A model generated the notes under the pieces. The model searched no databases. It was given only the letters and a program-made list of their open reading frames with translations, and was not told where the DNA came from. From contig JAGLDN010000294.1 of assembly GCA_023145575.1 (NCBI GenBank), positions 1 to 16,317 of the forward strand: a stretch of DNA of 16,317 bases. The letters are read 5' to 3'. Source of the DNA: Psychromonas sp. (GTDB taxonomy: Bacteria; Pseudomonadota; Gammaproteobacteria; Enterobacterales; Psychromonadaceae). The position numbers were made by a program, and so were the translations under genes. The number at the start of each line of letters is the position of its first letter. The first letter of the stretch is position 1. Shown in pieces: positions 7,236-15,219 of the stretch.

Positions 7236-8018
7236 TTAATTTATCTCATCCAAATAATTATCAATCTCTATATCAGTTTGAGTTGCTTTATTTTTCTTTT
7301 CCAATTTTCTAGCTTTAATAAACTTATCCATATCCGTTTTATTTTGATGAAATTTAAAGGCTTCATATTGAATGTATGCATGTTTTACAAACAAATATGA
7401 GTCTAATGATTGAGCAATTAGCTTATCTTGTGGCAATGCTTTCGCTCGTTTATCAATCGAATCAAGTGCCCACAGTCCTCCTCGCTCTCCAAAAGTAAGA
7501 AGGCCCATCGGAAAATACAAACCATCAACAATATTCCCGACGAATTTTCTTGTCGTACGCGGGCCAAGTAATGGCAACATTAAATAGGGACCATTAGGGA
7601 CATGCCAGTGCCCAAGTACATTACTAAAAGTTTCTCTCTTTCGAGGAATGCCCCCCATTTTAACAATATCAATTAAACCAAATACACCAACGGTACTATT
7701 AACGACAAAACGTACCAAGGCATCTGCTGCGTCTTTGATATCAAATTGAATAAGATTGTTGACTATATTCGAGGGTTCATCAAAATTTAATACAAAGTTA
7801 TTTATCGCAACGCGCCCAACATTTGGCACCCAATGGACATAAAACTCGGTTGTTGGTTTTAATAAATAAGCATCAAGAATATCATAATTTACATACCAAA
7901 CAGCACGGTTTATAGGCTCAAAAGGATCGCTAACTTGTAATTGAGGATCTTTAAGATCTTGCGCACAATAAGCCGTTTTTAATGATAAAAAAAGAATAAT
8001 AAATATAAGTATACGCAT
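7236..8018 (-). CDS. mlaA: MlaA (VacJ) outer-membrane phospholipid transport protein
   Basis: MlaA sits in the outer membrane with porins and removes mislocalised outer-leaflet phospholipids, passing them to MlaC. The 260-residue protein has the hallmark DPFEPINRAVW (31-41) and the segments NFDEPSNIVNNLIQ, RFVVNSTVGVFGLIDIV, ETFSNVLGHWHVPNGPYLML and LPLLGPRTTRKFVG. The N-terminus is a signal peptide ending KTAYC-AQD (Cys18). MlaA proteins are normally lipoproteins, but Tyr just before Cys breaks the usual Gly/Ala/Ser rule of the lipobox, so lipidation is uncertain. The C-terminal ~45 residues are lysine-rich and poorly conserved. A likely promoter lies just upstream. The other mla genes are not in this window. 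Confidence 0.94.
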   Translation of the reverse strand: MRILIFIILFLSLKTAYCAQDLKDPQLQVSDPFEPINRAVWYVNYDILDAYLLKPTTEFYVHWVPNVGRVAINNFVLNFDEPSNIVNNLIQFDIKDAADALVRFVVNSTVGVFGLIDIVKMGGIPRKRETFSNVLGHWHVPNGPYLMLPLLGPRTTRKFVGNIVDGLYFPMGLLTFGERGGLWALDSIDKRAKALPQDKLIAQSLDSYLFVKHAYIQYEAFKFHQNKTDMDKFIKARKLEKKNKATQTDIEIDNYLDEIN

Positions 8019-8032
8019 CGCATCAAAGTCTA

Positions 8033-8062
8033 ATTATAATATATTTACACAGCATAAACCAA
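8033..8062 (-). promoter_or_regulatory. Likely sigma-70 promoter for mlaA-cmk-rpsA
   Basis: On the minus strand a perfect TATAAT (8033-8038) is preceded at 18 bases by TTGGTT (8057-8062), which matches three of six -35 consensus positions. The -10 ends about 15 bases before the mlaA start, so the transcript would have a very short leader; no good Shine-Dalgarno is seen there. It lies in the only sizeable gap between the ccm operon and mlaA. Confidence 0.5.
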
Positions 8063-8126
8063 ACAATAAAAGCAAATCAATAAATTTTTAATATTTATGA
8101 ATAATGAGATATACGGATCCTTAAAT

Positions 8127-8193
8127 GATGTGGATCTGATTTTTTAATTACTTTTGATTGACCTACCCATTACCCTTGCGTCTGATCCACATC
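8127..8193. repeat. 10-bp inverted repeat at the end of the ccm operon
   Basis: GATGTGGATC (8127-8136) and GATCCACATC (8184-8193) are perfect inverted copies separated by 47 bases. The right arm lies inside the last codons of the ccmI C-terminal ORF and the left arm lies beyond its stop. It could form a 3' hairpin on the ccm mRNA, but no T tract follows on the minus strand, so it is not a typical terminator. Confidence 0.45.
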
Positions 8194-8487
8194 TCCGCTT
8201 GATGATATACTCGCTTTAATAATCAATTTAGGGTAATCACTCAGCTGAGTACCTTTCATCATAGTATTCGCATCTGATAAGGTTAACGATATTGGAAACG
8301 ACGGTATTTTCATTTTAATTACGGCAACTGGCATTGCTACGCCAACTTGACTTGCAAAAACAAATAAATAATCATTTTTAGGGATAACAACCGCATCGGT
8401 CATATTAATTTTAATTTTGTAAGCATTAGGAAGCGCCACTTTCTGAGTGATATTATTCGTCACACTAATTTTTTCGCTCACTTTCAC
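8170..8487 (-). CDS. ccmI: CcmI C-terminal periplasmic domain (separated fragment)
   Basis: This 105-residue ORF resembles the C-terminal domain of CcmI/CycH. That domain binds the C-terminal helix of apocytochrome c and presents it to the heme ligation complex. Typical segments are DYLFVFASQVGVAMPVAV, then FPISLTLSDANTMMKG, YPKLIIKASISSSG, and a short polar tail. It begins with GTG, has no ribosome-binding site and no signal peptide, and lies in another frame 26 bases after the stop of the CcmI N-terminal part. In-frame TAA lies just before the GTG. Alone it would stay in the cytoplasm, where the domain has no known use. It is therefore best read as the detached end of ccmI, caused by frameshifting mutations, sequence error, or recoding. 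Confidence 0.72.
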   Translation of the reverse strand: MKVSEKISVTNNITQKVALPNAYKIKINMTDAVVIPKNDYLFVFASQVGVAMPVAVIKMKIPSFPISLTLSDANTMMKGTQLSDYPKLIIKASISSSGDVDQTQG

Positions 8488-8513
8488 TGGAATTTTTTAC
8501 TGAGACGATCTTT

Positions 8514-9422
8514 CTATGAAGATGATTGTGCCTTTATTTTTTCCGCGATCTTGCCCTGCACGAAAACGATACTATCGCGGATCAAGATGGCTTTTTTCGA
8601 ATGAGGATCAACCAACTTTAACATTTTATTCCAGCGAAAAATAGCTGATTTATATTCTTTTGCTTGTAACGCCATAAAGGCATAAAGCGACCAAGCATCT
8701 ACTTCATTGGGATCTTCTTTTAACAAGACAACTACCATTTTTTGAGATTTATGTTGATCATCTAGATCTTCACTTTGCATTTTCAATTCAATATAAACTA
8801 AACGAATATCGATTGATTGACTATCGAGTGCATAGGCTTTGTCAATAGCACTCGTTGCTACGCCATAATGACCAAACATCATTTCAAGTCGGCTATACAG
8901 TAACCAGCCACTCGGATCATTCGGCTTTTGATTTAGTTGCACCCGCAAACCAAGAGAAAAATCTTTAAGATCTTGTTGTGTTACTTTTTGATTAGATTTA
9001 TCAAACAATTTATGTTGGAGAGATTTATAATTTTCTAGCACATTATCGAGGTGTTTAACTTCTTTATATGTCCCGAGAGATAAATACATACCCACGCTAC
9101 CAAGGATCAAAAACAAGATCCCTGGTAACCAAATTAACGCATTTTTTCTAGTTTCAATGCCTGATGGGGTCTCATGTATATCATCAAGCAAATTATGCTG
9201 AAGCTCTTCTATAATATCTTCTTTATCAATAATAAGTCCTTGAGCATCATCTTGCTCAATTTCAGCTAAACGCACTGCATATAAATCACTATTTAATTGA
9301 TTGCGACTCATACTATCTTCTTTTTTGATCGATAATTTATAGCCACGCACAAATGGCAAAATAAAAATAATGGAGGCCATGATCAATAATAAAATAACGA
9401 ATAACCAAAACTGTAAAATCAT
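8514..9422 (-). CDS. ccmI: Cytochrome c biogenesis protein CcmI, N-terminal membrane and TPR part
   Basis: CcmI is the apocytochrome chaperone of the heme ligation complex with CcmF and CcmH. This 302-residue part has a first membrane helix (about 3-25), a cytoplasmic loop with the family's NQLNSDLYAVRLAEIEQDDAQG-like helix (about 41-62), a second helix (about 96-116), and a periplasmic TPR region (about 145-290: KPNDPSGWLLYSRLEMMFG and DPNEVDAWSLYAFMALQ). Intact CcmI is about 400 residues; the missing C-terminal domain is encoded just downstream in another frame. The start is one base after the ccmH stop, with AGGA about eight bases before the ATG. Reading through an intermediate frame (…HRKIVSV…) would join the parts if one extra base were removed near 8517 and one from the A6 run near 8495. 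Confidence 0.85.
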   Translation of the reverse strand: MILQFWLFVILLLIMASIIFILPFVRGYKLSIKKEDSMSRNQLNSDLYAVRLAEIEQDDAQGLIIDKEDIIEELQHNLLDDIHETPSGIETRKNALIWLPGILFLILGSVGMYLSLGTYKEVKHLDNVLENYKSLQHKLFDKSNQKVTQQDLKDFSLGLRVQLNQKPNDPSGWLLYSRLEMMFGHYGVATSAIDKAYALDSQSIDIRLVYIELKMQSEDLDDQHKSQKMVVVLLKEDPNEVDAWSLYAFMALQAKEYKSAIFRWNKMLKLVDPHSKKAILIRDSIVFVQGKIAEKIKAQSSS

Positions 9423-9423
9423 C

Positions 9424-9900
9424 TTATTTTCCTACATTTTCTTTCAAAAGTGTTTTTAAACGGTTCATTTCAGTGTCATCAAGCGCTAAATCTTGATTTT
9501 TTTGTTTTCTGGTCAGTTCAAACAGCATATAAAAACCGATTAAAATAACCAGCAAGGGTCCAATCCATAAAAAGATAGTCGCAGGGGTCATCGGTGGATC
9601 GTATCGAATAAAATTCCCATAACGTTCAACCATATACGCAACTATTTGATCTTTTGATTGACCTTTTTTTACTAATTCATAGGTTTTATTACGTAAATCT
9701 TTTGCAAGCGATGCATTAGAATCCGCAATATTTTGGTTTTGACATTTTGGGCAACGCAAAATTTTTGTTAAGTGATGAAAAAGTTGATCCTGAGCCTTAT
9801 TATCAAATTGAAAGGTATCAATAGCGGCGCTAGCTAATGGCAGATAAAAGCACAATGTAAGTAAAGCAAAAGAAGAAAGGAAACATTTTAATTTTTGCAC
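9424..9900 (-). CDS. ccmH: Cytochrome c maturation thiol oxidoreductase CcmH
   Basis: CcmH is a membrane-anchored periplasmic protein that acts with CcmG to reduce the CxxCH cysteines of apocytochromes before heme attachment. The family motif LRCPKCQNQNIADSNA gives the redox pair Cys50/Cys53. A single C-terminal membrane helix follows (about 108-128). The ORF stays open to 9993 inside ccmG. I place the start at GTG 9900 (158 residues) because this yields a clean signal peptide ending LASA-A (cleavage near residue 25) and GGAG lies ten bases upstream, overlapping the ccmG end. This is the short, E. coli CcmH N-terminal-type protein, with the TPR part supplied by separate CcmI as in pseudomonads. 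Confidence 0.93.
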   Translation of the reverse strand: MQKLKCFLSSFALLTLCFYLPLASAAIDTFQFDNKAQDQLFHHLTKILRCPKCQNQNIADSNASLAKDLRNKTYELVKKGQSKDQIVAYMVERYGNFIRYDPPMTPATIFLWIGPLLVILIGFYMLFELTRKQKNQDLALDDTEMNRLKTLLKENVGK

Positions 9901-9907
9901 TTGATCA

Positions 9908-10447
9908 TTACTCCATTTTCTTATAAATTTCTGATAATTTTTCTCGCCAAATCTGTGGGCTAATGTCACCAACCTGTCGATATCGAATGACACCTTTACT
10001 GTCTATAAAAAATGTTTCAGGCGCGCCATAAACACCAAGATCCATCCCAACCATGCCGTCTTTATCAAATAAGGTGATTTTATAGGGATTTTTTAAATCC
10101 TTTAGCCAACGAATAGCTTTAGTACGATCATCTTTGTAGCTCATACCGACAATATAAATATCACTATTAGCCATTTTATTGAGAAAATTATGCTCGGCAT
10201 AACAGGTGGCACACCATGTTGCCCAGACATTTAAAAGCATTTTTTGCCCTTTAAAAATAGATGAATGATGCAGCTTGCTTGGCTGAAAAAGATCTGGCAA
10301 AGTAAATTCAGGCACCGTTTTACCAATTCGTGTTGACACTAGCCTATGCGGATCCTTAAATAATCCTTTAAAAAGAAAGATACAGACAACTAAAAAGAAC
10401 AAGGCTGGCATCAATAAAAAGATTCTTTTTTTATGCTTGATTAGCAT
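9908..10447 (-). CDS. ccmG: Cytochrome c biogenesis thioredoxin CcmG (DsbE)
   Basis: CcmG is a periplasmic, membrane-tethered thioredoxin that keeps apocytochrome thiols reduced, with electrons coming from CcmH/DsbD-type partners. The 179-residue protein has one N-terminal membrane helix (about 9-28), an active site WATWCATC with Cys79 and Cys82, and the family loop GVYGAPETFFID with the cis-proline at 143. KTVPEFTLPDL and MSYKDDRTKAIRWLKDLKNPY match the E. coli protein closely. The dipeptide between the cysteines is Ala-Thr, where E. coli has Pro-Thr. The gene overlaps the ccmF end by seven bases, and GGAGAG precedes the ATG. It is followed closely by ccmH. Confidence 0.95.
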   Translation of the reverse strand: MLIKHKKRIFLLMPALFFLVVCIFLFKGLFKDPHRLVSTRIGKTVPEFTLPDLFQPSKLHHSSIFKGQKMLLNVWATWCATCYAEHNFLNKMANSDIYIVGMSYKDDRTKAIRWLKDLKNPYKITLFDKDGMVGMDLGVYGAPETFFIDSKGVIRYRQVGDISPQIWREKLSEIYKKME

Positions 10448-12411
10448 GATGCATTCTCTCCATCAACCAGCGATTTCACTTTTTTATGCCGATAACGTCG
10501 ATCAAACAACATTAATATTCCAGCAAATGCCATAAATACGGGGCCAAACCAAATCCAACGAATAAATGGTCTGTAATAAATACGCAAAGTCCAAGCACCA
10601 TCAGGTAACTTTTGACCCATCGCAATATATAAATCGCGCGTGAAGCCTGGATCAATTGCAGCTTGCGTTGTAGGCATTTTTTGTACTGTATAAATACGTT
10701 TTTCAGGGTGCATGATTGTGACAAAATGACCCTTGCGATGCACAGTAAAAATTCCCGTTGTTCCCGTATAGTTATCACCCTTTAATGGCTCGATACCATC
10801 AAAAGTGAAGTTATAATGTTCAAAGCTAATACTTTGACCAATGGATAATTTTATATCTTTCTCAATCGAATAATTTTGTACCATGGTAATACCAATGATC
10901 ACAACGGCAAACCCTGCATGAGCCAAACTCATTGCCCAGTGGCTATTGCCTAATTTCAACAATCCAGTGAATAACGAGTGGCGATGCCTTGCTCGTAAAC
11001 ACAATTCATAGCCCACAGTTGAAAACACCCACATACCCAGGAACACCCCCATCAGCGCAAGCCATGTAAAATGCGTGGCAAAGATGAATAAGAAGAGCAA
11101 GGTTGCAATCGTTGCAATAATTAATGAATGTATTAACGGTTTGGTTAGATCTTGTATATTTTGACGCTTCCATCTTGCTAACGGAGCAACACCTAAAAAT
11201 AAAGCAAAAGGTACAATCAGTACGCTAAAAATACGATTAAAAAAAGGCGCTCCAATTGAGATGGCACCAAGCCCAATTTGTTTGTGAACAAGCGGCAGTA
11301 GAGTACCAAGTAAAACAACAATTAATGCAGCGGCTAATAAAATATTATTGACAAGCAACATCGCCTCACGCGAAACTAATTCATAACGTCCTCGACTTTT
11401 TACTGTCGATGCACGCAGTGCAAACAAAATCAGTGAACTACCAACAACGATCACTAAGAAGGCAAGAATAAATAAGCCGCGTGATGGCGCGTTCGCAAAG
11501 GCATGCACAGATACCAGTACACCAGATCGTACTAAAAAAGTACCTAGCAAGCTCAATGAAAAGGCGCTTATAGCAAGAAAAACTGTCCACGATTTAAACA
11601 CTCCACGTTTTTCACTAACCAATAAAGAATGTATTAAAGCAGTCGCTATCAGCCAAGGCATAAATGATGCATTTTCTACTGGATCCCAGAACCACCAACC
11701 ACCCCATCCGAGTTCGGAATATGCCCACCAGCTGCCAAGTGAGATACCAATAGTTAAAAAGATCCATGCCGCCATTGTCCAAGGTCGTGACCATTTCGCC
11801 CACGCACTATCTAATCGACCTTCCAATAATGCGGCAATCGCAAAAGAAAAAGGTACAGAAAGACCAACATACCCCATGTATAAAATAGGCGGATGAGAAA
11901 TCAAACCAATATCTTGCAATATCGGATTTAAATCTCGCCCATCGACAGGGAAGAGCGGCAAGGTTCTAATGAATGGATTTGAGGTTAATAATATAAATAA
12001 ATAGAAACCAAACGATAACAAACCGAGTATAGCCAATACACGTGCAACAGATTCCACAGGTAAGCGTTTACTCATTACTGCAACAGCAGCCGTCCATATT
12101 GACAATAAAAATACCCATAATAATAATGAGCCTTCATGTGCTCCCCAAACAGCTGCAAGACGATAATACCAAGGCAATAATGAATTTGAGTTCATTGCAA
12201 TATAAAGCACAGAAAAATCATTAACAAAGAAAAGGTATGACAGAATTAAGAACGCCGCACTTACAAAAACAAACTGTAAGATGGCTAATACTTTTGCAGA
12301 CTTAATGGCGCCTTGGTGTCCAGTTTGCACACCATAAAGTGGATATACAGTTTGTAATAGTGAAAGCATGCATGCAACCACTAAGGTAAATTGTCCAATT
12401 TCAGGAATCAT
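10441..12411 (-). CDS. ccmF: Cytochrome c heme lyase subunit CcmF
   Basis: CcmF is the large integral-membrane core of the heme ligation complex. It takes heme from holo-CcmE and attaches it to apocytochrome c. The 656-residue protein has many membrane helices. The WWD signature WGGWWFWDPVENASFMPW spans residues 236-253. His173, His261, His303 and His491 fall at the same positions as the conserved heme-related histidines of E. coli CcmF. The length is near the E. coli protein (647). It overlaps ccmE by 11 bases and ccmG by seven, indicating coupled translation. AAGGG lies eight bases before the ATG. Confidence 0.97.
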   Translation of the reverse strand: MIPEIGQFTLVVACMLSLLQTVYPLYGVQTGHQGAIKSAKVLAILQFVFVSAAFLILSYLFFVNDFSVLYIAMNSNSLLPWYYRLAAVWGAHEGSLLLWVFLLSIWTAAVAVMSKRLPVESVARVLAILGLLSFGFYLFILLTSNPFIRTLPLFPVDGRDLNPILQDIGLISHPPILYMGYVGLSVPFSFAIAALLEGRLDSAWAKWSRPWTMAAWIFLTIGISLGSWWAYSELGWGGWWFWDPVENASFMPWLIATALIHSLLVSEKRGVFKSWTVFLAISAFSLSLLGTFLVRSGVLVSVHAFANAPSRGLFILAFLVIVVGSSLILFALRASTVKSRGRYELVSREAMLLVNNILLAAALIVVLLGTLLPLVHKQIGLGAISIGAPFFNRIFSVLIVPFALFLGVAPLARWKRQNIQDLTKPLIHSLIIATIATLLFLFIFATHFTWLALMGVFLGMWVFSTVGYELCLRARHRHSLFTGLLKLGNSHWAMSLAHAGFAVVIIGITMVQNYSIEKDIKLSIGQSISFEHYNFTFDGIEPLKGDNYTGTTGIFTVHRKGHFVTIMHPEKRIYTVQKMPTTQAAIDPGFTRDLYIAMGQKLPDGAWTLRIYYRPFIRWIWFGPVFMAFAGILMLFDRRYRHKKVKSLVDGENASC

Positions 12412-12889
12412 TCATCTTGCCCTTATTTTTATTTGATTTTAATTGATTTAAACCAACAACTGCTTTTTTAACTTCAGGGGGCATATAATTTGCGTCATGC
12501 TTCGCGAGCACTTGAAAAGCATCTATTTCTGTTAAACTTTTCAATACGCCTTGAGCGACAATGCCTTGCCCCTCACGGAAAAGATCTGGCAATATACCAT
12601 CAAAATAAACCCTCACAATACCACCACCATTATCGAGCAAGTCAAAACTTACTTTTAAACTGTTTGGATCGTGCTTCACGGAGCCAGGCATAACCAGACC
12701 ACCAATACGTAACCGTTGTCCAATTTTAGGCTTAATACCTGTTTCCGTCTTACCATGAATAATTTCAGATGGCGTATAAAATAAATCAATGTTTTGCTTT
12801 AATGCAAACAAAATTAAGCCTAATAATATAGCGATACCCACCACTAATGAAATCACTATTATTAAACGTTTTTTCCGTCTAGGATTCAT
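12401..12889 (-). CDS. ccmE: Periplasmic heme chaperone CcmE
   Basis: CcmE binds heme covalently in the periplasm and carries it from the CcmABCD complex to CcmF. The protein has an N-terminal basic stretch and a membrane anchor (about 9-29), then the OB-fold domain with RIGGLVMPGSVKHDP and VYFDGILPDLFREGQGIVAQG. The heme-binding site is LAKHDANYMPPEV, with His131 as the covalent ligand and Tyr135 as the axial ligand (E. coli His130/Tyr134). The C-terminal tail is lysine- and asparagine-rich. It overlaps ccmD by four bases (ATGA), and GAAGG lies six bases upstream of the start. The length, 162 residues, is typical. Confidence 0.97.
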   Translation of the reverse strand: MNPRRKKRLIIVISLVVGIAILLGLILFALKQNIDLFYTPSEIIHGKTETGIKPKIGQRLRIGGLVMPGSVKHDPNSLKVSFDLLDNGGGIVRVYFDGILPDLFREGQGIVAQGVLKSLTEIDAFQVLAKHDANYMPPEVKKAVVGLNQLKSNKNKGKMNDS

Positions 12890-13092
12890 AGCGCACCTTC
12901 CATTTTTTGCGCTTTTTGAATACGTTTATCACGCAACATGCGCTTTTTAACAAACCGTTTTATTTTATGAGTTTCCATTAATGTATTGACGACTAAAATA
13001 ACAATTGAAAGCATTGCAATACCATAAGCAAGCCAGACATAAAAAGCATAGCCTCCCATATGTAAAAAACCGACTAGCGAATGAAATGCCAT
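12886..13092 (-). CDS. ccmD: Heme exporter small subunit CcmD
   Basis: CcmD is a small membrane protein that joins CcmABC and helps release holo-CcmE. The 68-residue sequence fits the family: FLHMGGYAFYVWLAYG leads into one membrane helix (about 17-37), followed by a highly basic cytoplasmic tail (KIKRFVKKRMLRDKR). It directly abuts the ccmC stop and overlaps ccmE by four bases. A strong GGAGGAG ribosome-binding site lies in the end of ccmC. Confidence 0.93.
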   Translation of the reverse strand: MAFHSLVGFLHMGGYAFYVWLAYGIAMLSIVILVVNTLMETHKIKRFVKKRMLRDKRIQKAQKMEGAL

Positions 13093-13836
13093 TTATTTAT
13101 CTCCTCCAGTCACTAAAGCACATACCCATGGGCGATGACTTTCTCTTATTAAAATCTCATTTCTAAAACGCATTAAGGTTAACGCGCATAAAAATGCGCC
13201 AAATGCAACGATCATGATCAACAGTGGCCACAACATTTCAGGTGCAATCAATGGCTTGCCAAATTTGATAATGGTTGCCCCTTGATGGAGCGTACTCCAC
13301 CATACGACAGAGTAATGGATGATCGGCAAATTAATAACACCAACCAGCGTTAAGATAGAAGCTGCACGCCCAGCTAAAACCTTATCTGAAAACGCGTTGT
13401 AAAGGCCAATAATGCCCATATAAATAAACAATAAAATTAATTCAGACGTTAAACGCGCATCCCAAACCCACCATGCACCCCACATAGGTTTTCCCCATGC
13501 AGCCCCTGTCACTAAGGCAATAAACGTAAATACAGCACCAACCGGCGCGGTTGCAGCAACACTCATTGCTGCCAAACGAATTTGCCAAACTAACGCAATA
13601 AATGCGCCGATAGCCATCATGACATAGGCGGCCATCGCCATCATTGCGGCGGGGACATGAATGTAAATAATTCGAAAGCTATCACCTTGCTGATAGTCAG
13701 GCGGTGCAAAAAGGAGTCCCCATACTAATCCGATGATTGAAGTTGTCGTTGTTAAGCCAACAAACCAAGGCAATAATTTACCCGAGAGTTGATAACTTTT
13801 TTGAGCTTTTGCATAAGGGTGTAACCATTTCCACAT
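13093..13836 (-). CDS. ccmC: Heme exporter / heme handling protein CcmC
   Basis: CcmC is an integral-membrane member of the heme handling protein family. It loads heme onto CcmE with the help of CcmABD. Six membrane helices are apparent in 247 residues. The WWD signature WGKPMWGAWWVWDARLTSE spans 114-132, and His60 (YIHVPAA) and His184 (STLHQGA) match the two conserved heme-ligating histidines of E. coli CcmC. The gene lies 86 bases after ccmB, the largest spacing inside the operon; AT-rich sequence there shows no convincing promoter. Only a weak GAG lies before the ATG. Confidence 0.97.
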   Translation of the reverse strand: MWKWLHPYAKAQKSYQLSGKLLPWFVGLTTTTSIIGLVWGLLFAPPDYQQGDSFRIIYIHVPAAMMAMAAYVMMAIGAFIALVWQIRLAAMSVAATAPVGAVFTFIALVTGAAWGKPMWGAWWVWDARLTSELILLFIYMGIIGLYNAFSDKVLAGRAASILTLVGVINLPIIHYSVVWWSTLHQGATIIKFGKPLIAPEMLWPLLIMIVAFGAFLCALTLMRFRNEILIRESHRPWVCALVTGGDK

Positions 13837-13922
13837 GATTTTTCTCTATTTTATAATGTTTTATCAATACCAATGACGTTAATTTTTCTAGCGAAAACAA
13901 TGAATCAATGTACCTAAAATAT

Positions 13923-14591
13923 CTAACTAACACTGACGCGCAACGATGCTGCAATAGCAAAAGGTGCAAACATTATTGCCCCGAGTAACATCGCGCCTAA
14001 TAACGCTAACAAACCAAGATAAGGCTGCCCATAACCGGCCGCATCAATTGCCATCGTTGAAAAAATCAAAATTGGAATGCTCAATGGGAGCATGATCAAA
14101 CTCAGTAAGATCCCACCTTTCCGAAGCCCTACTGTCAACGCAACACCAATTCCACCGAGTAGACTTAAAATAGGTGTGCCAATTAACAAGGTAAGAAACA
14201 ATGCAAAATAAGTTGTCATATCGAGGGATAGAAATGTTGCTAATAAAGGCGATACAAATAAAATAGGCAAGCCTGTTAATAGCCAATGCGTAAATACTTT
14301 AGCACTCACAAGCCAAGCAAGCGAATACGGCGTTAGCATCAGTTGCTCAAGTGTACCGTCTATAAAATCATCTTTAAACAAGCGTTCGAACGAAAGCAGT
14401 GACGCAAGTAAGGCAGCAACCCAAATAATATCAGGAGCAATCCGTCTTAATAGCGCAGGCGCGGAGCCAATCCCAAGGGGAAATAAAGTCACGACAATAA
14501 TAAAAAACCAAACGGGATTCAAAATATCGCTTTTCTGACGAAACGCAGTTTTAAGATCTTTGATCACAACTTGAATAAATGCATCAAACAT
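13923..14591 (-). CDS. ccmB: Heme exporter membrane subunit CcmB
   Basis: CcmB is the membrane subunit of the CcmAB ABC transporter, which drives release of heme-loaded CcmE from CcmC. It is 222 residues (E. coli 220) with six predicted membrane helices. The hallmark near the N-terminus is KDLKTAFRQKSDILNPVWFF, followed by LFPLGIG, SFERLFKDDFIDGTLEQL and GTPILSLLGGIGVALTVGLRKGG. It overlaps the end of ccmA by eight bases, consistent with coupled translation of the two transporter parts. Confidence 0.96.
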   Translation of the reverse strand: MFDAFIQVVIKDLKTAFRQKSDILNPVWFFIIVVTLFPLGIGSAPALLRRIAPDIIWVAALLASLLSFERLFKDDFIDGTLEQLMLTPYSLAWLVSAKVFTHWLLTGLPILFVSPLLATFLSLDMTTYFALFLTLLIGTPILSLLGGIGVALTVGLRKGGILLSLIMLPLSIPILIFSTMAIDAAGYGQPYLGLLALLGAMLLGAIMFAPFAIAASLRVSVS

Positions 14592-15219
14592 AGTGTGCTT
14601 GTTCCAATTTAGTTAAGACCACTTTAGACACTAAATTAGGTAATATTTGCAGTTCTTGATGTGTCGTGAACATTACTAATCCACCATTTTTTGCATGTTG
14701 AACAATTAATTTTTCTAACACTGCCACGCCTGATTTGTCAATTGTCGTAAAGGGCTCATCTAACAGCCAAAGGGGACAATCATTAATCCATAAACGAGCC
14801 AGAGCAACACGACGTTGTTGTCCTGCTGAAAGTTGGCCAATGATCACATCTTCATAACCAACAAGTCCAACTTTAGCAAGTACATCCCAAAGATCAACAC
14901 CATCATAACTTTGATGCATTCTTTGAAAGTACTGCAAGTTTTCAAACGCGGTAAGATCTGCTTTAATACCGGATTTATGACCAAGATAAAGTAATTTTTG
15001 ATGGAAGGATCCGCTATCTGATACTGTATTTTTTTTTTGCCAAAGAATTTCACCAGAGTAAGGCAAAGACAAACCAATGATTAAACGAAATAAACTAGTT
15101 TTTCCAACGCCATTTTCTCCTTCTATTTGAAAAATATCACCCGCTTGAACGTTAAAAGTTAAATTTTTAAATAGGACATTTCCCTCTCTGACACAAGTCA
15201 AATTTTTACAATTAAGCAT
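14584..15219 (-). CDS. ccmA: Heme exporter ATP-binding subunit CcmA
   Basis: CcmA is the ATPase of the CcmAB transporter in System I cytochrome c maturation. From the ATG at 15219 it has 211 residues, close to E. coli (207). It contains the Walker A loop GENGVGKTS (34-42), the signature LSAGQQRR (130-137), Walker B LWLLDEP (150-156) and the switch histidine in FTTHQ (187). The start was chosen because MLNCKNLTCVREG aligns with the family start. The frame stays open to an ATG at 15297, which would add 26 residues forming an obvious membrane helix. Neither ATG has a clear Shine-Dalgarno, so the longer form cannot be excluded. This is the first gene of the ccm operon. No firm promoter is visible in 15298-15373. 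Confidence 0.95.
   Translation of the reverse strand: MLNCKNLTCVREGNVLFKNLTFNVQAGDIFQIEGENGVGKTSLFRLIIGLSLPYSGEILWQKKNTVSDSGSFHQKLLYLGHKSGIKADLTAFENLQYFQRMHQSYDGVDLWDVLAKVGLVGYEDVIIGQLSAGQQRRVALARLWINDCPLWLLDEPFTTIDKSGVAVLEKLIVQHAKNGGLVMFTTHQELQILPNLVSKVVLTKLEQAHYV

Noticed and set aside
8114..8138. Hairpin followed by T6 on the plus strand as a terminator
   Set aside because: No plus-strand gene precedes it, and on the minus strand the T tract is missing and one stem pair is lost.
12042..12224. Plus-strand ORFs lying inside ccmF, ccmE, rpsA, cmk, pyrF and MaoC
   Set aside because: They overlap strongly conserved genes on the other strand and encode no recognisable domains.
13778..13969. 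Minus-strand ORF bridging ccmB and ccmC
   Set aside because: It overlaps both conserved genes in another frame, has no family features, and most of it is out-of-frame ccm sequence.
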